Shown: positions 38,102-48,666, counted from the stretch's first letter. The stretch: 53,158 nucleotides of DNA from Rhodocyclaceae bacterium (GCA_006218025.1 VBWA01000020.1:1-53158); one strand, 5' to 3'. Notes: generated by a model from the sequence alone, not told the origin. A program made the numbers and translations.

Positions 38102-39399
38102 CAAGGCAGACGAACCCGATAGGCGAGTGGCGAAAGCGCCGATTGTCGCGCAGGCTGCGCCGCGGCGAGCCAGTTCAGCACGCCGCGCGCTGCGGCGCGA
38201 CCGCTGGCAAAGCAGGCGGTGAGCAGATAGCCGCCGGTCGGCGCTTCCCAGTCGAGCATTTCGCCGGCGCAGAACGTGCCGGGCAGTTCACGCAGCATCA
38301 GCGTGTCGTCGAGCGCGGCAAAGTCGATGCCGCCGGCGCTGCTGATCGCTTCGTCGAGCGGACGCGGCGAAACCAGGCGCAGCGGCAGCGCCTTGATGAT
38401 TGCGGCAAGCCGTGCAGGGGTGGCGAGATCGGCTGGCTCCGCGCATTCGTGCAGCAGGGCGGCCTTGACGCCGTCGATGCCGGCGCGGCGCCGCAGGTGG
38501 TTGGAGAGCGAATCGCGGCCGCGCGGGTGCGCCAGATCATCCGTGAGGCGCTGCAACGTGCGTCCGGGGGCGAGGTCGACATGCAGCGTGGCGCTGCCCG
38601 TGGCTTCGATGCCATCGCTCAGCGGCGCGGAGAGGGCATAGATCAGGCTGCCTTCGACGCCATGCTCGGTGATGAGGAACTCGCCATCGCGCTCTATCCG
38701 CGAGCCATCCGGCGCGACGAATGCGGCGCTGACGGTTTTGACCGGCTCGCCGGCAAAGCGCCGCCGCAGATGTTCGCTCCATGCCACATTGAAGCCGCAA
38801 TTGGCCGGGCGCAGGGGCTGCACGCAAACGCCGCGTTCAGCCATCAGCGGAACCCAGGCGCCATCCGAACCCAGGCGCGCCCAACTGCCGCCACCCAGCG
38901 CCAGCACCGTGGCGTCAGCGCCGACTTTCGACTCTCCCGCCGGCGTGGCGAAGCGCAACGCACCGTCGGCATCCCAGCCCAGCCAGCGATGCCGCGCATG
39001 GAACACCACGCCGGCCGCGCGCAAGCGGTGCAGCCAGGCGCGCAGCAAAGGCGCGGCTTTCATTTCCATGGGGAAGACGCGGCCTGAACTGCCGACGAAG
39101 GTTTCGACACCTAGCCCCTGCGCCCAGTCGCGCAGTTGCTGCGGGCCGAACTCGGCGAGCCAGGCGGCGACTTCGCGCCGGCGCTTGCCGTAGCGCGAGA
39201 GAAAGCGGTCAGGCGCTTCCGAGTGGGTCAGGTTGAGTCCGCCGCGGCCGGCGAGAAGGAACTTGCGGCCGACCGAGGGCATGGCATCGAATACCTCGAC
39301 GCGCATGCCTGCCGTGCTCAACACTTCCGCCGCCATCAGGCCGGCCGGGCCGCCGCCTATGACGACAATGTTGCTGCGTTCCGTTTCAGCGCGCGGCAA
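38101..39399 (-). CDS. HI0933-family NAD(P)/FAD-dependent flavoprotein
   Basis: About 432 residues. N-terminal dinucleotide fold [16 protein letters not shown], then [18 protein letters not shown], which is diagnostic of the HI0933/YhiN group, and a C-terminal [25 protein letters not shown]. Function is unknown (related proteins are annotated as TIGR03862 or aminoacetone oxidase-like). A TTG at 39399, 14 bases inside rsmA, is the best start; no ATG fits. The dispersed motif occurs at 38906-38925. Confidence 0.85.
   Translation of the reverse strand: MPRAETERSNIVVIGGGPAGLMAAEVLSTAGMRVEVFDAMPSVGRKFLLAGRGGLNLTHSEAPDRFLSRYGKRRREVAAWLAEFGPQQLRDWAQGLGVETFVGSSGRVFPMEMKAAPLLRAWLHRLRAAGVVFHARHRWLGWDADGALRFATPAGESKVGADATVLALGGGSWARLGSDGAWVPLMAERGVCVQPLRPANCGFNVAWSEHLRRRFAGEPVKTVSAAFVAPDGSRIERDGEFLITEHGVEGSLIYALSAPLSDGIEATGSATLHVDLAPGRTLQRLTDDLAHPRGRDSLSNHLRRRAGIDGVKAALLHECAEPADLATPARLAAIIKALPLRLVSPRPLDEAISSAGGIDFAALDDTLMLRELPGTFCAGEMLDWEAPTGGYLLTACFASGRAAARGVLNWLAAAQPARQSALSPLAYRVRLP
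38906..38925 (-). repeat. Dispersed GTCGGCGCT motif, diverged copy in HI0933-type gene
   Basis: Minus strand GTCGGCGCTGACGCCACGGT, preceded by AAA as in other copies. Read as VGADATV. Confidence 0.45.
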
Positions 39400-40243
39400 G
39401 ATCGGCCAGCGAATTGGCGAGGCGCACGTAATCGGCCACGGGGATGTCTTCGGCGCGCGCCGTGGGCGTGATGCCAAGCGCGGCGAGGTCAGCCTCGCTG
39501 ATGAATTCGCGCAGGGTGTTGCGCAGCATCTTGCGCCGCTGCGAGAACGCGGCAGTCACCACCTTGGCGAACAGCGTTGGGTCTTTCGCCGTTACCTGCC
39601 CGCGAAGCGGAATCCCAGGTATGCAGAGCCCGCCGGCGCCGACTTTCAAGAAGTCGACAGGGATCATGCGCACGATGGCCGAGTCGACCTTGGGCGCCGG
39701 ATTGAAGGCGCCCGGAGGAACGACGAACATGCGCTCCATGTGGTAGTGGTACTGCAGCATCACCGAGAGGCGTCCGAAGTCCTTGCTGCCGGGTGCGGCC
39801 ACCATGCGGTCGACCACTTCCTTCTGCAGCATGAAGTGCATGTCATGGACCAGCGGCGCGAACGGGACCAGGTGGAACAGCAGCGGGCTGGAAATGTTGT
39901 AGGGCAGGTTGCCGACGATCTTCAGCGGCCCCGTTCCCTTCAGGGCGCTGAAGTCGAACTTGAGCGCATCGCCTTCGTGGATGGTCAGCCGCTCGGGTGG
40001 AAAGCGCTGTCTCAGGCGCGCGATCAGGTCGCGGTCGATCTCGACCACGTGCAGGTGATCGATGCGCTCCAGCAGCGGTCCGGTGAGGGCGCCCAGGCCC
40101 GGTCCGATTTCGACTACCGTGTCGCCAGCGCGCGGGCCGATGGCTTCAACGATCTTGTGGATGATGCCGGGCGAGACGAGGAAGTTTTGCCCAAACCGCT
40201 TGCGCGCTACGTGGCCTCGCAGTTCCTCCTGATACTCCCTCAC
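39386..40243 (-). CDS. rsmA: 16S rRNA dimethyladenosine transferase, with repeat-encoded insertion
   Basis: KsgA, which dimethylates A1518/A1519 of 16S rRNA. 285 residues. Motifs: [26 protein letters not shown] (SAM), [16 protein letters not shown] (NLPY catalytic), [21 protein letters not shown]. The start is a GTG overlapping the pdxA stop (GTGA), with GGAG upstream. Between VRMIPVDF and DPTLFAKVV, in the C-terminal domain, there are about 20 extra residues ([20 protein letters not shown]) absent from E. coli KsgA; they are encoded exactly by the dispersed composite repeat. The frame is kept, so the enzyme is probably functional. Confidence 0.95.
   Translation of the reverse strand: MREYQEELRGHVARKRFGQNFLVSPGIIHKIVEAIGPRAGDTVVEIGPGLGALTGPLLERIDHLHVVEIDRDLIARLRQRFPPERLTIHEGDALKFDFSALKGTGPLKIVGNLPYNISSPLLFHLVPFAPLVHDMHFMLQKEVVDRMVAAPGSKDFGRLSVMLQYHYHMERMFVVPPGAFNPAPKVDSAIVRMIPVDFLKVGAGGLCIPGIPLRGQVTAKDPTLFAKVVTAAFSQRRKMLRNTLREFISEADLAALGITPTARAEDIPVADYVRLANSLADLAAR
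39586..39643 (-). repeat. Composite dispersed repeat inserted in rsmA
   Basis: Minus strand: GTCGGCGCCGGCGGGCTCTG, CATACCTGGGATTCCGCTTC, GCGGGCAGGTAACGGCGA, 58 bases. Shares ends and core with elements in the ubiH-like gene, lpdA and downstream of prlC. Confidence 0.85.
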
Positions 40244-41223
40244 CCGGCGCTCCGGCGCGATGCCATGTCGATCGCCGCGTCGATGGCGGCGAACAGGCTG
40301 GAGGGCGAGGCCGTGCCCGTGCCGGCCAAATCGAGCGCCGTGCCGTGATCGACCGAGGTGCGGATGATCGGCAGACCGAGCGTGACATTGATGCCTTCGT
40401 CGAAGGCCGCGTACTTGAGCACGGCGAGGCCCTGGTCGTGATACATCGCCAGCTGCGCGTCGGAGCCGGCGAGGACATTCCGGGTGAATAGCGTGTCGGC
40501 CGGCAGCGGTCCGACCAGGTTCATGCCTTCGCCGCGCAACTTGTCCAGCACCGGACCGATGACCTCGATTTCCTCGCGGCCCATGTGGCCTCCCTCGCCG
40601 GCATGGGGGTTGAGGCCGGCGACCAGGATGCGGGGGCGGGCGATGCCGAACTTGGTTTGCATATCGGCGTGGAGGATGCGGATCGTCGTTTCCAGATCGC
40701 TCTTCGTGATCGTGGCGGGAACGTCCTTCAGCGCAAGATGCGTGGTGGCCAGCGCGACGCGCAAGCCGGCGCCTGCCAGCATCATCACCACGCGCGGTGT
40801 GCCCGTGTGCTCGGCGAGATATTCGGTATGGCCGCTGAACGCGATGCCGGCGTCGTTGATGACCCCCTTGTGTACCGGGGCGGTGACCATCGCGGCATAC
40901 TCGCCGCTGACGCAGCCGGCCAGCGCAACATCGAGGATGTCCAGAACGTAGCGGGCATTGGCAGGATCGAGCCGTCCTGCCAGCGCCGACTTTTGCAGGG
41001 GAATGTGGCGCATCTCGATGCGACCGGCATCGAGGCCAAGCTGGCGCGCGCGCGCGGCCAGAAGGTCGCGGTCGCCCAGCACCACCAGGCGCGCCGGCCA
41101 TTCGCGTTCCGCCAAACGCAGGCAGAGGTCCGGGCCGATGCCGGCCGGTTCGCCGGAGGTGACAGCGATCACCGGCGGCGCGGAATTGTTCCGGCTAGCG
41201 ATCTTCGGCGCGGTATTCGACAT
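40240..41223 (-). CDS. pdxA: 4-hydroxythreonine-4-phosphate dehydrogenase
   Basis: Oxidises 4-phosphohydroxy-threonine in pyridoxal phosphate synthesis. 327 residues. Motifs: [31 protein letters not shown] with [12 protein letters not shown] (metal His), [15 protein letters not shown], and [12 protein letters not shown]. Start ATG at 41223 overlaps the surA end by 29 bases. Contains a frame-shifted copy of the dispersed motif (40971-40990), read as KSALAGR. The overlap chain lptD-surA-pdxA-rsmA is the usual proteobacterial operon. Confidence 0.96.
   Translation of the reverse strand: MSNTAPKIASRNNSAPPVIAVTSGEPAGIGPDLCLRLAEREWPARLVVLGDRDLLAARARQLGLDAGRIEMRHIPLQKSALAGRLDPANARYVLDILDVALAGCVSGEYAAMVTAPVHKGVINDAGIAFSGHTEYLAEHTGTPRVVMMLAGAGLRVALATTHLALKDVPATITKSDLETTIRILHADMQTKFGIARPRILVAGLNPHAGEGGHMGREEIEVIGPVLDKLRGEGMNLVGPLPADTLFTRNVLAGSDAQLAMYHDQGLAVLKYAAFDEGINVTLGLPIIRTSVDHGTALDLAGTGTASPSSLFAAIDAAIDMASRRSAG
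40971..40990 (-). repeat. Dispersed GTCGGCGCTGGC motif, copy in pdxA in another frame
   Basis: Minus strand GTCGGCGCTGGCAGGACGGC preceded by AAA. Here read in the +2 frame (K-SAL-AGR) and not as VGAGG, so codon choice for one peptide cannot explain it. Confidence 0.65.
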
Positions 41224-42514
41224 AGGCGCGGTCGCGCATTTGCCGGACCCAGTCCTGATACACCTCGTCGGACTTGCGCTCGCGCAGCACCTGCCGTGCG
41301 GTGAGCCGCTGACGCTCTGCCGTCGCATCTTCGGTACGGCGTTCGAGGACCTGGATCAGGTGGAAGCCGAAGGGCGACTGCACCGGCTCGCTGATCTGGT
41401 TGATCTTCAGCGCATCCATGGCCTTCTCGAAATCGGGAACGGTGTCGCCCTGATACAGCCAGCCGAGATCGCCGCCCTTGGCCGCGGAAAGATCGTTGGA
41501 ATGCAGCCGCGCCAGTTCGGCAAAGTCGGCGCCGTTGTCGAGCCGCTCCTTGAGCGCGACCAGCTTGCGCCTCACGTCGGCTTCGGAAACGAGCTCGTTC
41601 ACCTTGATCAGGATATGCCGGGCGCGAGTCTGCTTCAGCGCCGCTAACGGCTTCGCGCCGGCATCGCCCTTTCTGTCGATCAGCTTGACGATGTGAAAGC
41701 CGGCGGGGCTGCGCAGGATCTCGCTGGCTTCGCCGGGCTTGAGCGGTTTCACGGCATCCGCGTAAAGCGCCGGCAGCCGATCCAGCGGACGTACGCCCAT
41801 GTCGCCGCCGGAGGTGAGCCCGTCGGGTGCATCGGAATAGCTGGCGGCCACCTTGGCAAAGTTTTCGCCGCCGCGAATCTGCTGCAGGGCGGCTTGCGCC
41901 CTCGCGCCGATGCGCATCAATTGGTCGGGGGAGGCCTGCTCCGGCACGCGCAGGATGATGTGCGCGGTATGCACTTCGATGTTGCCGGTGCTGCCGCCCT
42001 GTTCCGGGTTGGCCAGGTAGTTGTCGATTTCGCCGTCGGAGACGACGATGCGGCTTTCCACCTCGCGGTCGCGCAGGCGCGCGAGCAGCATTTCCTCGCG
42101 AATCTCTTCACGGAACTTGGTCCAGGCGATGCCGTCCTTCTCCAGCACGGCGCGGAATTCCTGCAAGGAGAGGCGGTTGCCTTCGGCGATGCGACGCATG
42201 GCGCCATCGAGTTCGATATCGGAGATGCGCAGGCCGGTCTCCTTGGCAAACTGCAATTGCACGCGATCGGTGATCATGCGTTCGAGCATTTGCCGCTCGA
42301 GTATTTCGCGTGGCGGCAGCTGCACGTTCTGCCCGCGCAACTGGCGTTCCACCTTGGCTAGCCGGCTGCGCAATTCGAAGGCGGTAATGGCCTCGTCGTT
42401 CACTACGGCGACGATGCGGTCGACCTCCACCGGCTGGGCGCGCCGCGTCTGGGCGTGCACCGGGAGCAGGAAGATACCGGACAGGAGGCAAAGCAGCAGG
42501 GAACGAAAGATCAT
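41195..42514 (-). CDS. surA: Periplasmic chaperone/peptidyl-prolyl isomerase SurA
   Basis: Outer-membrane protein chaperone, 439 residues. Signal peptide IFRSLLLCLLSGIFLLPVHAQ; SurA N domain (VDRIVAVVNDEAITAFELRSRL); two parvulin domains, the first around HTAHIILRVPEQ, the second around RARHILIKVNELVSE, then a C-terminal SurA helix. Its ATG overlaps the lptD stop (ATGA), so chaperone and its best-known client are coupled. Confidence 0.96.
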   Translation of the reverse strand: MIFRSLLLCLLSGIFLLPVHAQTRRAQPVEVDRIVAVVNDEAITAFELRSRLAKVERQLRGQNVQLPPREILERQMLERMITDRVQLQFAKETGLRISDIELDGAMRRIAEGNRLSLQEFRAVLEKDGIAWTKFREEIREEMLLARLRDREVESRIVVSDGEIDNYLANPEQGGSTGNIEVHTAHIILRVPEQASPDQLMRIGARAQAALQQIRGGENFAKVAASYSDAPDGLTSGGDMGVRPLDRLPALYADAVKPLKPGEASEILRSPAGFHIVKLIDRKGDAGAKPLAALKQTRARHILIKVNELVSEADVRRKLVALKERLDNGADFAELARLHSNDLSAAKGGDLGWLYQGDTVPDFEKAMDALKINQISEPVQSPFGFHLIQVLERRTEDATAERQRLTARQVLRERKSDEVYQDWVRQMRDRAYVEYRAEDR

Positions 42515-45321
42515 GGCGTGGTCAATGGGGCCTCGGTGCCCTGCTGGTTTATCAGACCGTAGCCGGGCACGTTGCGTTTCAGGATGTCGAGCGGGTTGGA
42601 GCCGACTTTTGCGAAACCGTTCAACTCGAGCTGGAAGAAAAGTGCGGTGTTCGATCCCTGCGTCTGAGTGGCGAGGCGCTGCATGACGACGCGCCCAACC
42701 CAGCAGCCGCCGTCATATTCCAGGCCGGCGACCGATTCGATCATGCGCCCTTCCTTGGTTGAATAGTTGAAGCGTCCCACCGCATGCCAGCCGCCGAAAA
42801 TCGGCCACTGGCCCGAAATGTCGAACTGGCCCAGGCCGAGCACACCGAGTTGACCCCGGGTGTAGCGGTAACCGGCATTGAGCACTTTGCCTGTTTCGGG
42901 CTGATAGCGGCCGCCGAGGTTGAAACGTTCCACCTGAGCCAGTCGCGGGTTGTACTGGACGCCCGCATCGACGTAGGTCTTCGGCAGGACGCGGCCGGAG
43001 ATCGAGCCAAGGAAGTCGGTCTGGCGGTCGCTGCGCAGCACCTCGGCCGGCGCAGTCGCGCTGGCCGGCAGTCCGACATTCTGGGTGCTGAAATAGAAGC
43101 GCTGGCCGAACGCGGCACGAATGATCTCGGCGCCGCTTTCCGGATCCAGCAGGCGCGAGGTAAGCATCACTGTGGCCTGGTTGGCGTCAGCGATGCGGTC
43201 GCCGCCGCTGTAACGATTCTCGCCAAACATCTGCGCGAAGTTGAAGTCGGCGATACCCGTATCGAATATCGGGATCAGGCTCTGGTCGCGCACCGGCACA
43301 TAAAGATAGTAGAGGCGCGGCTCCAGCGTCTGGGTCAGCGTCCTGCCGAACCAGTCCATGCCGCGCTCGAAGGTCACTCCCGAGTCCACGCTGAAGATCG
43401 GCACGTCGCGTGTCAGCTTCTCGGGCGTGCCGGCCGCCTGACGGTCTAGCGTGTAGCGGGTCGAATGCAGGCCGATCTTGGGCGTGAGACTCAGCACCGC
43501 GGTCTGCAGGGGCAGCGAAATCTGCGGGTACAGCGTAAAGCGCCGCCCCTCCACCAGGGTCGGGTTGCTGAAGTTAACGTGTTCCCCGCTGAATGCAAAA
43601 TTCAGTCCGAGCGGCAGGTCGCCGCGGTTGGCATTCACGGTCAGTTGCGGCAGACGCCGGTATGGCTCGGTCACCGGCGGCAGGGACGGGTCCTGCAGGG
43701 TCTGATAGCTCTGCGCGAGGAGATTGGCCGACCACCAGCCGCCCCCGTAGCTGAGCGTACCCTGGCGCAGCAGATTTGTTTGCGATACCACGGACGAACC
43801 ATTCGCCAAATCGCTGAAGAAGGTGTCGTCGGAAACGCCGGCGAGCGAGAGAGATCCGGAAACGCCATAGCCCAAGTTGTGACTGTGATTCACCGAATAC
43901 GAAGACCGGTGCTTGTGCTCGACCTTGTCGTTCGGCAGATATTGCCCCTGCATCGTGCCGCTGAACGAGGGATTCAGATAGCGATATTCGCCGTTCCACA
44001 GCGTGCCGCGCTTGGACATGAAGCGCGGCGCGATCGTCGCATCCATGTTCTGCGCGATGTTCCAGTAGAACGGCTGGGTATATTCCACGCCGCCGCGACT
44101 GGTGGAGCCGAAGGTGGGCGTCAGGAGCCCGCTCTTGCGTTCATTGTTCAGCGAGAAGCTCAACCAGGGCGAGTAGAGGATGGGCACGCCCTTGAAAACC
44201 AGGGTGGCATCCCGCGCGGTGCCCTCCTCGCGATCGTAGTCGAGGCGCAAATCGGAGGTGCGTGCGAACCAGTCGGGATCCGTTCCCGCGGCGGGGGTGC
44301 AAGTGCTGTAAGTGGCGTCGGTAAGCCGGTACTTGCCTTCACCTTCGAACTCCATGCGCGCCGCCGAGCCTTGTCCGGTGGTGAGCTCCGCCGAAACGCG
44401 TTCCTCGGTGCCGGTCCATAGCGTGGCAGCCGATCCGGTCTTGATGCGGCGGATGCTGTATTCGGGCTGCTCGAAAAAGCCGGTGCTCTCGTCCATCCGC
44501 ATCCGCATTTTGGGTCCGCGCACACGGTCGCCGTCGCGGGACAGGCGGACGTTGCCCTCGGCCTCCATCTCATCTGTTTCCTGCCAGTAGGTCAGCCGGT
44601 CACTCAGCAGGATCGAGTTGCGTTTGCGCAGTTCCACGTTGCCGTCGGCCACCACTTCGACATCGTTCCTGCCGGCGATGTGGTCGGCCACGATGAAGGT
44701 CGGCAGCGTTTCTCCGGCACGCTTGATATGGGGCATGACGCCTGCAGCCGGCCGCAGCTCCGGCGCCGGCAGTTCCCCCGCGGCGACGAGGGCCGAGTAA
44801 AGCGGCGGCAATGCGGGACGTTCTGCAACCTGCGGCGGTTCTTGCGGCTTCTGGATCGGCGTCACGAGCGGCACCGCCTGTTGCTGCGGTACGACCTGCG
44901 GCTCATCCGGACGGCGCGGCGCTTCGGTGGCTGCGGCGGGCGGCACGTGAACTTGTCGCGGCCGCTGGGCCGGCACGGGGGTGCGTGCTGCAGCGGGGGC
45001 AGCGACAGGCGCTGGCGTGGCGCGGGCCGCCTTCGCAGCTGGCTGCGCGCCGGGTGCGGGCGCGGCTTTGGTCTGCGGCGGAACCGGCTCGACGCGTGCG
45101 GTTGGCGCCGGCTCGAGCTTCGCTGGAGAGGATGTTGCCGGCTGCGCTGCGACCACGGCTTCGACTGCGGCAGGTGCCACGGGCGGCGGCGTGCCGGCGC
45201 CGAGCAGGGCAGGATTGATGCGCAAGGGCGGCAGCGGTTCTGCCGCTACCGAGCCTGCGGGTAGCGCCAGCAGGACAAGCAGTGAAACGGGGCCGAATTG
45301 TCCGCGATGCGATTGAGACAT
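42511..45321 (-). CDS. lptD: LPS-assembly protein LptD
   Basis: Outer-membrane barrel that inserts lipopolysaccharide with LptE. 936 residues, longer than the usual ~780 because of a Pro/Ala/Glu-rich segment of about 170 residues after the signal peptide (residues 30-200). Then come the OstA/LptA-like domain (FIVADHIAGRNDVEVVADGNVELRK) and the barrel (SRGGVEYTQPFYWNIAQNMDATI). Four Cys occur: CTPAAG in the N-terminal part and CWVG near the end are visible, consistent with at least one disulfide. ATG chosen at 45321 to give the signal peptide VSLLVLLALPAGSVAA. Confidence 0.95.
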   Translation of the reverse strand: MSQSHRGQFGPVSLLVLLALPAGSVAAEPLPPLRINPALLGAGTPPPVAPAAVEAVVAAQPATSSPAKLEPAPTARVEPVPPQTKAAPAPGAQPAAKAARATPAPVAAPAAARTPVPAQRPRQVHVPPAAATEAPRRPDEPQVVPQQQAVPLVTPIQKPQEPPQVAERPALPPLYSALVAAGELPAPELRPAAGVMPHIKRAGETLPTFIVADHIAGRNDVEVVADGNVELRKRNSILLSDRLTYWQETDEMEAEGNVRLSRDGDRVRGPKMRMRMDESTGFFEQPEYSIRRIKTGSAATLWTGTEERVSAELTTGQGSAARMEFEGEGKYRLTDATYSTCTPAAGTDPDWFARTSDLRLDYDREEGTARDATLVFKGVPILYSPWLSFSLNNERKSGLLTPTFGSTSRGGVEYTQPFYWNIAQNMDATIAPRFMSKRGTLWNGEYRYLNPSFSGTMQGQYLPNDKVEHKHRSSYSVNHSHNLGYGVSGSLSLAGVSDDTFFSDLANGSSVVSQTNLLRQGTLSYGGGWWSANLLAQSYQTLQDPSLPPVTEPYRRLPQLTVNANRGDLPLGLNFAFSGEHVNFSNPTLVEGRRFTLYPQISLPLQTAVLSLTPKIGLHSTRYTLDRQAAGTPEKLTRDVPIFSVDSGVTFERGMDWFGRTLTQTLEPRLYYLYVPVRDQSLIPIFDTGIADFNFAQMFGENRYSGGDRIADANQATVMLTSRLLDPESGAEIIRAAFGQRFYFSTQNVGLPASATAPAEVLRSDRQTDFLGSISGRVLPKTYVDAGVQYNPRLAQVERFNLGGRYQPETGKVLNAGYRYTRGQLGVLGLGQFDISGQWPIFGGWHAVGRFNYSTKEGRMIESVAGLEYDGGCWVGRVVMQRLATQTQGSNTALFFQLELNGFAKVGSNPLDILKRNVPGYGLINQQGTEAPLTTP

Positions 45322-45412
45322 GCCGTATCGGTAAGTTGGCGCAGCGGTGACGGAAAAATGCAGACGCAAACCGCACGTACCGCACGCGGGAGAGGCCTCT
45401 GCCGGCCGATGC

Positions 45413-45429
45413 TAGAATCGCGGATTCTA
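45413..45429. promoter_or_regulatory. Palindromic shared -10 region between lptD and amgK
   Basis: TAGAATCGCGGATTCTA is a perfect 17-base palindrome (7-3-7), giving a TAGAAT -10-like hexamer on each strand. It sits in the 182-base divergent gap 45322-45503, about 90 bases from each start. The -35 elements are not obvious. Confidence 0.5.
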
Positions 45430-45503
45430 ACACTTCATGCCCGCGGAACGCGCTCTCCGACAAAGCTTTTGCGCCTTTCCCCCGCATCTCGCGCATCTTC
45501 GAT

Positions 45504-46541
45504 ATGGAACGCCAGAAGCAAATCAGTACATGGCTTGCCGACTTGTGGCCGGGTCGCAGTTTCACGCTGGCGCCGGCCTCCGCCGATGCCAGTTTCCGCC
45601 GCTATTTTCGCGTCACGCTGGATGACGGTGCGACACGCATCGTCATGGATGCGCCGCCCGTCAACGAGGACTGCCGCCCCTGGCTGCACGTGCAGCAGCT
45701 GTTTCAGGCGGCCGGCGCCCATGTGCCGGAGGTCCTCGCGCAAGACCTCGGGCAAGGTTTTCTGCTGCTCTCCGATCTCGGCGACACGACCTACCTGCAG
45801 GCGCTGGATGCCGACAACGCCGCGCCTCTTTATGCCGACGCCATCACCGCGCTGGTGAAGATCCAGCAGGCCAGCCGTCCCGCCATGCTGCCCGAATACG
45901 ACCGCGCGCTGCTGCGCCGCGAACTCGATCTCTTTCCGCAGTGGTTTCTGGCCGAGCATCATCAGCTGGCCCTGACGCTGGGCGAGAAGCAGTCCCTGGA
46001 AACCGTGTTCGAACGCATTCTCGCGGTGAATCTGGCCGAGCCGAAGGTCTTCGTGCATCGCGACTATCACTCGCGCAACCTGATGCGAGTCACCGGGCCG
46101 GGCGGCGCCAATCCGGGCATCATCGATTTTCAGGACGCCGTGTATGGGCCGATCAGCTACGACATGGTGTCGCTGCTGAAGGACGCCTACATCGAGTGGG
46201 ACGAGGACCTTGCGCTCGACTGGCTGGTGCGCTATTGGGAGCTGGCGCGCAAGGTCGGCCTGCCGGTCGCCGCCGATTTCGGCGAGTTCTTCCGCGACTA
46301 CGAATGGATGGGAGTGCAGCGCCACGTCAAGGTGCTGGGCATCTTCGCCCGGCTCTATCACCGCGACGGCAAGGACGGCTACCTCAAGGACCTGCCGCTG
46401 GTGGCGCGCTACCTGCGCAAGGCCTGCGAGCGCTACAGCGAACTCGGCCCGCTGCGAAAGCTGCTCGACCGGGTCGAGGACAAGATCACGGTGCTGGGCT
46501 ACACGATGGATGCTGGCACGCTCGGGAGCCGTCGTGAGTAG
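45504..46541 (+). CDS. amgK: N-acetylmuramate/N-acetylglucosamine anomeric kinase AmgK
   Basis: Phosphotransferase of the aminoglycoside-kinase fold, 345 residues, that phosphorylates MurNAc at the anomeric position in peptidoglycan recycling. Catalytic HRDYHSRNLM (Brenner motif) near residue 185 and IIDFQDAVYGPISYD (metal Asp) near 210. The neighbour murU and divergent lptD give the same gene order as in Pseudomonas, which supports the AmgK assignment over a generic APH enzyme. Confidence 0.92.
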   Translation: MERQKQISTWLADLWPGRSFTLAPASADASFRRYFRVTLDDGATRIVMDAPPVNEDCRPWLHVQQLFQAAGAHVPEVLAQDLGQGFLLLSDLGDTTYLQALDADNAAPLYADAITALVKIQQASRPAMLPEYDRALLRRELDLFPQWFLAEHHQLALTLGEKQSLETVFERILAVNLAEPKVFVHRDYHSRNLMRVTGPGGANPGIIDFQDAVYGPISYDMVSLLKDAYIEWDEDLALDWLVRYWELARKVGLPVAADFGEFFRDYEWMGVQRHVKVLGIFARLYHRDGKDGYLKDLPLVARYLRKACERYSELGPLRKLLDRVEDKITVLGYTMDAGTLGSRRE

Positions 46542-47294
<753 letters not shown>

Positions 47295-47301
47295 TCACTC
47301 G

Positions 47302-48666
47302 ATGGAAACGTCGACACCATCGTCACCCGCGGTCGGAAATTCTTTCGAGGCGTATCGCCAGCGCCGACTTGCGCTGATCGAACGCATGACCCGCGGCGGC
47401 GGCGGTATCGCGTTGATCCCCACCTCGCCCGAGCAGCCGCGCAATCGCGATTCGCACTATCCCTATCGCGCCGACAGCTACTTTCAATACCTGACCGGCT
47501 TCACCGAACCCGAAGCGGTGCTGGTAATCGTCGTTGGCCGCGGCGACACGGCGCCGCAGTCGATCCTCTTCTGTCGCGAGAAGAACATGGAGCGGGAAAT
47601 CTGGGACGGCTTCCGCCATGGTCCGGACGGCGCCCGCGACGCTTTCGGTTTCGACGCCGCCCATGCCATCGGCGAACTTGACGCCAAGCTGGCGGAACTG
47701 CTCGCCGACCGGTCCGTGCTGTGGTTTTCGATAGGCCAGGATGCCGGCTGGGATAACCGCATCGCCGCCGCGCTGAACCGCGTGCGCGCCGAGAGCCGCA
47801 GCGGAAAGCACGCGCCGGCAATTATTCGCGATGTGCGCGCCGAGCTCGATGCCATGCGTCTGGTCAAGGATGCCACCGAACTCGACATCATGCGCCGCGT
47901 CGCTACGATTTCGACGGGCGCCCACAGCCGCGCCATGCGCTTTGTCGCGCCAGGCCGTTTCGAGTACGAAGTCGAGGCCGAACTGCTGCACGAATTTCGC
48001 CGGCAGGGCTGCGAATTCCCTGCCTATACCTCCATCGTCGCCGGTGGGCCCAATGCCTGCGTCCTGCATTACGTCGGCAACGATCAGATCCTGCGCGATG
48101 GCGATCTGCTGCTGATCGATGCCGGCGGCGAACTCAACGGCTACGCCTCCGACATCACGCGCAGCTTCCCCGTCAATGGCCGCTTCAGCGGGCCGCAGGC
48201 CGATGTGTACTCGCTGGTGCTAGACGCTCAGGCGGCGGCGATCGCGGCGGTGCGTCCCGGCGCCACTTTCGCCGATCCGCATGAGGCGGCGCTGAAGGTG
48301 CTGGCGCAGGGCATGATCGACCTGAAGCTGCTGTCCGGAACGCTGGACGCCGCGATCGAATCGGAAAGCTACAAGCGCTTCTATATGCACCGGACCAGCC
48401 ACTGGCTGGGCAAGGACGTGCACGATGCCGGCGAATACAAGGCAGGGGAGAACTGGGCACCGCTGGCGCCCGGCATGGTGCTGACCATCGAGCCCGGCTG
48501 CTACATCCGTCCGGCAGACGACGTGCCCAAGGCGTTCTGGAATATCGGCGTGCGCATCGAGGATGATGCAGTGGTGACGGCCGACGGCTGCGAGATCATC
48601 ACCGACGCCGCACCGAAGAAGATCGCCGACATCGAAGCGCTGATGCGAGATGGGCGTGGCGGCTGA
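47302..48666 (+). CDS. pepP: Xaa-Pro aminopeptidase P
   Basis: Mn-dependent peptidase releasing N-terminal residues next to proline; 454 residues. N-terminal creatinase-like domain (RRLALIERM, IPTSPEQPRNRDSHYPYRADSYFQYLTGF) and pita-bread domain with metal ligands in LLIDAGGELNGYASDITRSFPV, HRTSHWLGKDVHD and TIEPGCYI. No RBS precedes the ATG at 47302; expression may rely on coupling to murU, 7 bases before. An antisense-oriented copy of the dispersed motif is at 47351. Confidence 0.95.
   Translation: METSTPSSPAVGNSFEAYRQRRLALIERMTRGGGGIALIPTSPEQPRNRDSHYPYRADSYFQYLTGFTEPEAVLVIVVGRGDTAPQSILFCREKNMEREIWDGFRHGPDGARDAFGFDAAHAIGELDAKLAELLADRSVLWFSIGQDAGWDNRIAAALNRVRAESRSGKHAPAIIRDVRAELDAMRLVKDATELDIMRRVATISTGAHSRAMRFVAPGRFEYEVEAELLHEFRRQGCEFPAYTSIVAGGPNACVLHYVGNDQILRDGDLLLIDAGGELNGYASDITRSFPVNGRFSGPQADVYSLVLDAQAAAIAAVRPGATFADPHEAALKVLAQGMIDLKLLSGTLDAAIESESYKRFYMHRTSHWLGKDVHDAGEYKAGENWAPLAPGMVLTIEPGCYIRPADDVPKAFWNIGVRIEDDAVVTADGCEIITDAAPKKIADIEALMRDGRGG
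47351..47368 (-). repeat. Dispersed GTCGGCGCTGGCG motif, antisense copy in pepP
   Basis: Minus strand GTCGGCGCTGGCGATACG preceded by CAA, identical to the bioC and cbbY copies over 18 bases. On the coding strand it reads YRQRRL, a conserved stretch of PepP. Confidence 0.55.

Noticed and set aside
40118-40137. Partial motif GCTGGCGACACGG in rsmA
   Set aside because: Only the right half matches and it encodes the conserved [14 protein letters not shown]-motif region, so protein constraint explains it.
42599-42612. AAAGTCGGCTCC in lptD
   Set aside because: The match ends after nine bases; the tail of the motif is absent.
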